From Isoetes taiwanensis (Eukaryota; Streptophyta; Lycopodiopsida; Isoetales; Isoetaceae), in contig JAJEKV010000004.1 in NCBI GenBank assembly GCA_021234155.1, positions 25,897,831 to 25,961,830 on the forward strand: a DNA stretch of 64,000 nt, in the 5' to 3' direction. Position 1 is the first letter of the stretch, and each line of letters opens with the position of its first letter. Shown here one piece after another: positions 58,745 through 64,000 of this stretch. The position numbers and the translations under genes are program-made. The notes beneath the pieces were generated by a model, which ran no database searches, was not told where the DNA came from, and saw nothing but the letters and a program-made list of their open reading frames with translations.

Positions 58745-60141
58745 GTATGTCTCTTTCTGGTGTGATCTTTCTGGGATCACTATTTATTATATTCAGTCAG
58801 GATGCATGTCATCTGTTTTGCAGATCAATCATGTTGGCACTCATATGATCAAAATCAAGTTTGCACACCATGACTGGGGAATAATTGATGGTTCTTTGTC
58901 ATCCAGTGTACTCAGTACTCTGGACATTGACAACTGTTCTTTTGGTGCAATCCATTTAGGGATTTGAGTGTAGCCATGGGGTTCTGTTGTTTCAACTTGG
59001 ACTTTATTTTGATCACATCCAGTGCGTTTGTTGAAGCGGACATCATGTCATTTCATTTCATTTTTCATCTTGGAGCATTTTTCATCTTGCATTAGGCTAC
59101 TGTCACAGGTTATTGGCATGTCTTGGTAGAACTCTCGTGCGGTGGCTATTTTTATTTAATGCAAGTACCATTAAAATTTTGTTCTTCCATTTGGTGTCAT
59201 GTTGGGAATTCAAGCCTAACTAGTTGCAAGTTAAAAATGCTTTATTTCGCTATATTGCAATATATCTATGTAGGTGCGAGAAAAATATATTTTATTGCCT
59301 GCAAATTTCTAGACTAGGCAAAAAGGACATTTTGAAAGAACTTTTTCCCAGAGAACTTGCAAGAATTTACTCATCGATTTCTTGCATTGGTGAATGGCAT
59401 CTGTATTTGGTGAAGTTTTGGAAGTTCTTGCATCTGACGAACATTAACTGCAAAAAAATCCAGAATCTTTTAACGAGCAAATCATCCTTAAACGACTCTA
59501 TAATGCTGAATACCTGCAATTATGCATCCGAGAGAGCTTACTGGCGGCGCCAGTAAAGCACCGCCCAAACTGCAAAACAGCCTGGAACTTTAGGTAATTC
59601 TCAGGTCTTGAAGGTTTCGGATCTTTAACAGAAGATGTCAACTAGGCAATATTATCCAGAACATCTTGGATCTTCCCTCACGAAAATACAAGCATTTTCA
59701 AGAGAACATTCAGGATAAAGATATCGTCTATATTGTTACTAACATTGTTACTCTGATTTGCATACAGTATTTTCTACAAATTGTACAGGTCACATGTTTA
59801 TATTTACGATGACAAAACATGAAAGTTAATCTGGGGGCAATGCCAATTGTCACGCTTCCAACAAGCTGAAAAGATCAATCTTATTGGAAGGAATCTACTT
59901 GCCAAAGCATTGAAAGCAGACAGCATGGCAAAGTTCACTTTCAACAGCAAGTAGTTCAAAACATATACCAGGTTAATTCTTTAAGACAGTTAACAAAAAC
60001 AATGGTAATCAATTTTCAACTGTGTTCGATCACTTGAGCCTGTAAATATAAATCCAACTCTGAAAGCAATCCCAATTGTGAACTAACCAATCCATACTCC
60101 TAATAGAGCTGCCAAGAAAATGTGCATCATGTACAATAATC
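58745..60141. other. Spacer between convergent PI4-kinase and phosphofructokinase genes
   Basis: The first part is probably the PI4-kinase 3' untranslated region, with splice-like tgcag near 58824. The last part should contain the phosphofructokinase 3' end. No other gene recognised. Confidence 0.45.
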
Positions 60142-61911
60142 CTATGAATCTCGAACAGACTTTTGAGTTACACTTTCATTTGGTTTGACAAAATCTGGCT
60201 GGTTATTCACTGATCTAACCCAGGCCCAATTAGGATTCGAAACATCGACGAGGTGTTTGGTGTGCGCAACTTGGTCTAAAGGTATAAAGGAGTAAACGCC
60301 ATTAACAGGACCAGCAACAAATCCTGTATAGCCAGCCATTGCTCCATGGATAGCCGAATGTGCTAATAATGTGCAGTATAATGTATCTGTGGCATTGCTA
60401 GGGACTGCCCTCACCATATAAGTAGGGTCAATGTATTTCACTGCAAATAATTTATCAGGGTGCTTTGCAGTCCACCACTTATTATATTCTTTCTTTATAA
60501 AAAGACCAATATCTCCCAATTGTAAATTCCCAGATTCGTCCCTCAACTGCTCCTCACACTCAATCAATTCCTGGCCTGCTCCTTCTGCCACAAGTATCAC
60601 ACAATGCCCATTTTCTAAGAGACGCTGATCCATGAATTCAAATAAGCCACCTTCACCATGTAAAAAGAATGGAACTTCAGGAATAAGACAACAATCTACA
60701 TCCCTGCTGCCTAAGGTGGCATTCACTGCAATATGACCGGCATACCGTCCCATAATCTTGACAAGGCCAACACCATTAGGGGTGCTTTCTGCTTCAACAT
60801 GGGCTGCATCGATAGCTGCCTGTGCAGTCTCCACAGCAGTATGGAATCCAAAAGACCTACAATGCACATGCAATTTTATATTACAATGTAAAAAAACTCA
60901 ATCCAAAAGCCATCTAACATCATCTTTCTGTTCATCACTTTTTTGGTTGTTTAATTCAGATCTCATAAAAACTAGGTTTCAGAGAGACTTTAGGAATAAA
61001 GTATTACAACTCACACTTCCACATAACCCAATCCATTGGAATTATGCAAACCAGAAGTTATCATCTTTCTGTTCATCACTTTTTTGGTTGATTAATTCAG
61101 ATCTCATAAAAACTAGGTTTCAGAGAGACTTTAGGAATAAAGTATTACAACTCACACTTCCACATAACCCAATCCATTGAAATTATGCAAACCAGAAGTT
61201 CCATAAATATGCAAAAGGGAGGTAAAAACAAACCTGTCAATGATCCCAACATCATTATCCACGGTCTTTGGTAAGCATGCTATTGCAACCTTCAATTTCC
61301 TTTGTTTGATCTCCTCAAAGATGTCGAAGGCCCACCTAAGGGTGCTATCACCCTCCAATAATGAAGACCATATTATATTCACATCCTTGGGCAATTGCAT
61401 CAACAATCTTTTTCAGATTAAATCCTCCACGAGAAGTGCCCACCCGTGCCTCCTTGTTTATGCCAGTGATCAACCACTTTAGGATCCAATTCAATATGAT
61501 CCCAAGAATAAAAGTTACGATAACCTGCCTGAATTCCTTTTAATTTCTCTTACCCCATACTGATACCAGTCCATTAACCAATTCCTCACACCCCATGCCA
61601 GGGCAAAGGCCTCACATGTAACAATAACAGCTCTCTACTCTTCAGGATTAAAACTACACGCTCCCTTGGACCTGCCCGCAAGAAACAAGACTGTGTGTGA
61701 GCTACGGGTTTGCTCACATCTACCAACAGATACCCTGTATCATCAAGTGAGTTTCCTTCACCCAACAAAACCCAGGAATTGATGAAAAAAATGCATTGTG
61801 CGAGAGAGGATTCACATATGAGGGAAGGTTTGGAATATAATCTCGCAGGTGTGGAAGCGTTGCCAAAGACAGTTTACACTGTGTTGTCGTATTGCCATCT
61901 TCCATAGCCAT
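60142..61911 (-). pseudogene. PFK: ATP-dependent 6-phosphofructokinase, plant PFK2-like; intact 3' exon, damaged 5' region
   Basis: Phosphorylates fructose-6-phosphate to the 1,6-bisphosphate in glycolysis. The last exon (60142-60856) is fully open: GFHTAVETAQAAIDAAHVEA, IMGRYAGHIAV, EVPFFLHGEGGLFEF, VAEGAGQELI, DPTYMVRAVPSNATD and HGAMAGYTGFVAGPVNGVYS. The intron is 60857-61233. Upstream, the gene reads MAMEDGNTTTQ from 61911, TLPHLRDYIPNLPSYVNPL, RAGPRERV, VTC-GGLCPGM, YGVREIK-GIQAGYRNFYSW, GTSRGGFNLKKIVDAIAQG, IIGG-DSTLR and LPKTVDNDVGIIDR. At least four single-base frame changes fall at base runs (near 61354, 61437, 61530 and 61605), and a TAG follows FNPEE. The invariant GGDGT is GGDST and AGIPKT is ACLPKT. 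A short N-terminus without a transit peptide suggests the cytosolic type. Substitutions plus indels favour a pseudogene over sequencing error alone. Confidence 0.85.
60919..61200 (-). repeat. 141-bp tandem duplication in the phosphofructokinase intron
   Basis: Copies 60919-61059 and 61060-61200 differ at only two positions that I can see (gtttaattc/gattaattc and ttggaatt/ttgaaatt). The second copy ends about 33 bases before the exon border at 61234. Confidence 0.95.
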
Positions 61912-62724
61912 TCTTGGCAACCTAAATATAAAAACAATCACATTAATGATAAAATCAATGCGAAAGAATGCCTTTCAGAAAATAGAGAATGTCGGATCAA
62001 AGATAAAAGTTGTCAATTCATGAATCAAGGAAGCAAGGAACTATAAACCACCAACCTCAGGGATGAAATTTTTGGAAAAAAATTGCTGGAAAGCCATAAA
62101 TTCATGGGAACAAGCATGAATAAACGGGAAACCCAAAAGAGAAACAGCAAAAGACAACGGTTTGCGATCCTTACCAGAATATAGCAAAAGCAGAAGGCTT
62201 GAAGGAAAGGACTTAGTTGTAGGAGCGACAGGTTGGGGCATTATGAAGAGCAACGTTGCGGCTGCCGTGGCGGCACCTCCAGGCGCATCAAGGCCCGCCT
62301 ACTACTTTCTGCCACGTTAATTGCGCTGCTATTAATTTTAGAACTATGATATGAAAAAGATATTCGCCCCCCTACTTTATGCCCAGTGAAGGCGAGCATC
62401 GTAAATATCATCCAATATCATGTTTGAACCACAGAATTCATTGAAGTTGTTTATGGCTAAAGCATGTATTATGGCGTATGATCCATTGGATAACGGCACA
62501 TCTGGGAACATATTCCTTCTCCACAAATCCAGAACGCCCAATTCGAGTCTTTTTCAGGTAAAACTGCCCCCTGTTGACCCGATTTTAAAGGGGACACTAT
62601 CAAAGCACACACCATTGGATAAAATAGTATTGTGCTTTTTGTACAGTATAGTATCAAAGTGACAGAACAGACTACTCCATAAGAATACTTCATGACTCAA
62701 CAACACGAAGAACATTACACAATC
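61912..62724. other. Upstream region of the phosphofructokinase gene
   Basis: Holds the promoter and possible leader on the minus strand. A GC-richer stretch at 62245-62320 may mark the transcription start area. No further coding sequence recognised. Confidence 0.35.
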
Positions 62725-63000
62725 GCATGAGCCTGGGGAATCGAACCCCAGATGAATCCAAAGCACATGGCTTACCCGATCTATTAATGCGGAGATCATG
62801 CATGGGAGCCATCTAACACATGTCATCGACTACCATTCCAAGCCTTCCCACTGCCAATGGCATGCATTCCTTATGATCCTATGCATAGTGCCTCAATAGT
62901 CAGTAAGCCCACAAAGAGAATTGCTAGTGAGTCAGGGGAATTGAACTTCAACGCAATGCTAATGTTATCCCAGCATAAGGAAGATCCTTCTGCCAGGGGG
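62725..63000 (-). repeat. Two tRNA-like heads, probably SINE-derived
   Basis: On the minus strand near 62940-62998, CTGGCAGAAGGATC resembles an A box and GAAGTTCAATTCCCC a B box. Near 62730-62800, GGGGTTCGATTCCCC is a perfect T-arm with a B box. Neither folds by eye into a full cloverleaf with an intact acceptor stem, so I call pol III SINE-like remnants rather than tRNA genes. Confidence 0.45.
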
Positions 63001-64000
63001 TCTCTTATGCCGTAGGGCCAAAAGCCCTCTCAAAAGTCTAAGCATGTTAGTAAATCAAGTGCAATCTTAACAAAGGATGTACAAGACACGATCAAATGAC
63101 AAAAACATCACATATTCATAAGCTTAGAAAATGTACATGTGGCATGGACGCCACACACACATGAAAACCGCATAAACAAGAACATTGCAAACAAGATCAA
63201 GAATGAAGGTTCGATTCATGGGTTTCCAGATGCGTACCACTGACGATCAAGTCACGGATTGGCACAAGAAGCTTCCTTAGCGAGGTTTCCAGCGCAACCC
63301 CATACTGGACTGCCGCCTCACTGTGATCTCAACCGGCGGCCACGAATGCACCGCATCCTGTTACTTATACCTGCCCCAACCTCCATGTCTCCGCAAAGAA
63401 ATGCTCCCGGAGACAAACGGCATCGATGAGAATCACAATCCTGAGCTTATCAAAGAGGGATCTTAAGTTTCATTTACGGATGGCCTGCTCTTCCCAGCTA
63501 ATTTTACCTGGCTCACGGGTCACCACAAATGCATACCGAAAGAAAGCAAAATATAGACAAAATCGTTGCATATGTAAATAAGACACACAACAATCTCACC
63601 CAATCGCCATGGCGCGATCCCTGTGGATGGGATAATCCACACCATGATCAACAAGATCAAAATAAGGATGAATCATGGATATCCTAAAAATTACAATCCA
63701 TCTCATTAGGATGGTACATAATCATCCCACATCCGCGACGCACTAACCCATTCCGCTCAATGTGCACATAACCCTCGCAGTAAACTACAAAAGAGAATAG
63801 TTCTAACATCGCATGGCTGATTCAACAAAACCTCCAAGCAAAGATGGACTCTATGCTCGTTCATGGGCAAGTGTTGGATGGAATGGATCCAACCGCCGCT
63901 AGCATACGCCCCACTTCTCAAAGATCCCGCAAATTGTGAACGCCAACTAGGGAGTCAACCTACGACTATCGTGGTAAAAGCATAGTGCACCGCCTTTGTT
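63001..64000. other. No gene recognised at the window end
   Basis: Mixed composition with a moderately GC-rich stretch near 63240-63430. No open frame has a recognisable motif on either strand. It could belong to an element that continues past the window. Confidence 0.4.

Noticed and set aside
62740-62800. Functional tRNA gene
   Set aside because: Only the T-arm and B box are clear; acceptor and anticodon stems are not formed by eye.

Overview
This window looks like nuclear DNA from a flowering plant. The recognisable host genes are plant genes with plant architecture: an ADP-glucose pyrophosphorylase subunit with nine spliced exons, an intronless type gamma phosphatidylinositol 4-kinase with a ubiquitin-like domain, a plant-type ATP-dependent phosphofructokinase, and a pentatricopeptide (PPR) relic. 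Plant Ty3/gypsy, Ty1/copia, LINE and Mutator-like elements surround them. I cannot name the species.

Region by region. 1-5.6 kb: a pyrimidine tract, a CpG-rich patch and a decayed minus-strand gene with an Ulp1-like cysteine protease signature. 7.4-8.0 kb: a decayed MO25-like fragment. 8.4-9.4 kb: two tandem copies of a repeat that recurs inverted at 43.3-43.8 kb. 11.3-12.8 kb: an unusual palindromic array of a GGAAACCCTTCC-type word. 13.4-16.4 kb (minus): the AGPase gene, the only host gene here whose reading frame is fully intact. 17.2-36.6 kb: one large nested insertion complex. A gypsy element has a Mutator-like element in its 5' LTR (10-bp target duplication) and a roughly 8.4 kb LINE in its integrase region. 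37.5-39.2 kb: a frameshifted PPR relic. 41.0-42.6 kb: a solo LTR related to the gypsy LTR, with a 5-bp duplication, sitting in a degenerate tandem repeat. 44.75-46.1 kb: a retroposed poly(A) insertion with a 12-bp target duplication. 47.6-53.6 kb (minus): a copia element whose 5' LTR carries an unrelated 815-bp solo LTR, joined to the 3' end of a second copia copy. 56.8-58.7 kb (plus): PI4-kinase gamma with one frameshift. 60.1-61.9 kb (minus): phosphofructokinase with an intact 3' exon and a damaged 5' part. 62.7-64 kb: tRNA-like, SINE-like sequence and otherwise nothing recognised.

The host genes are metabolically ordinary: AGPase commits glucose-1-phosphate to starch, phosphofructokinase commits fructose-6-phosphate to glycolysis, and PI4K gamma belongs to a regulatory lipid or protein kinase family. 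There is no operon-like or cluster logic. The real interest is the layered insertion history, which several exact target-site duplications resolve, and a few repeats that I cannot assign. I found no defence system or other clearly new biochemical system.
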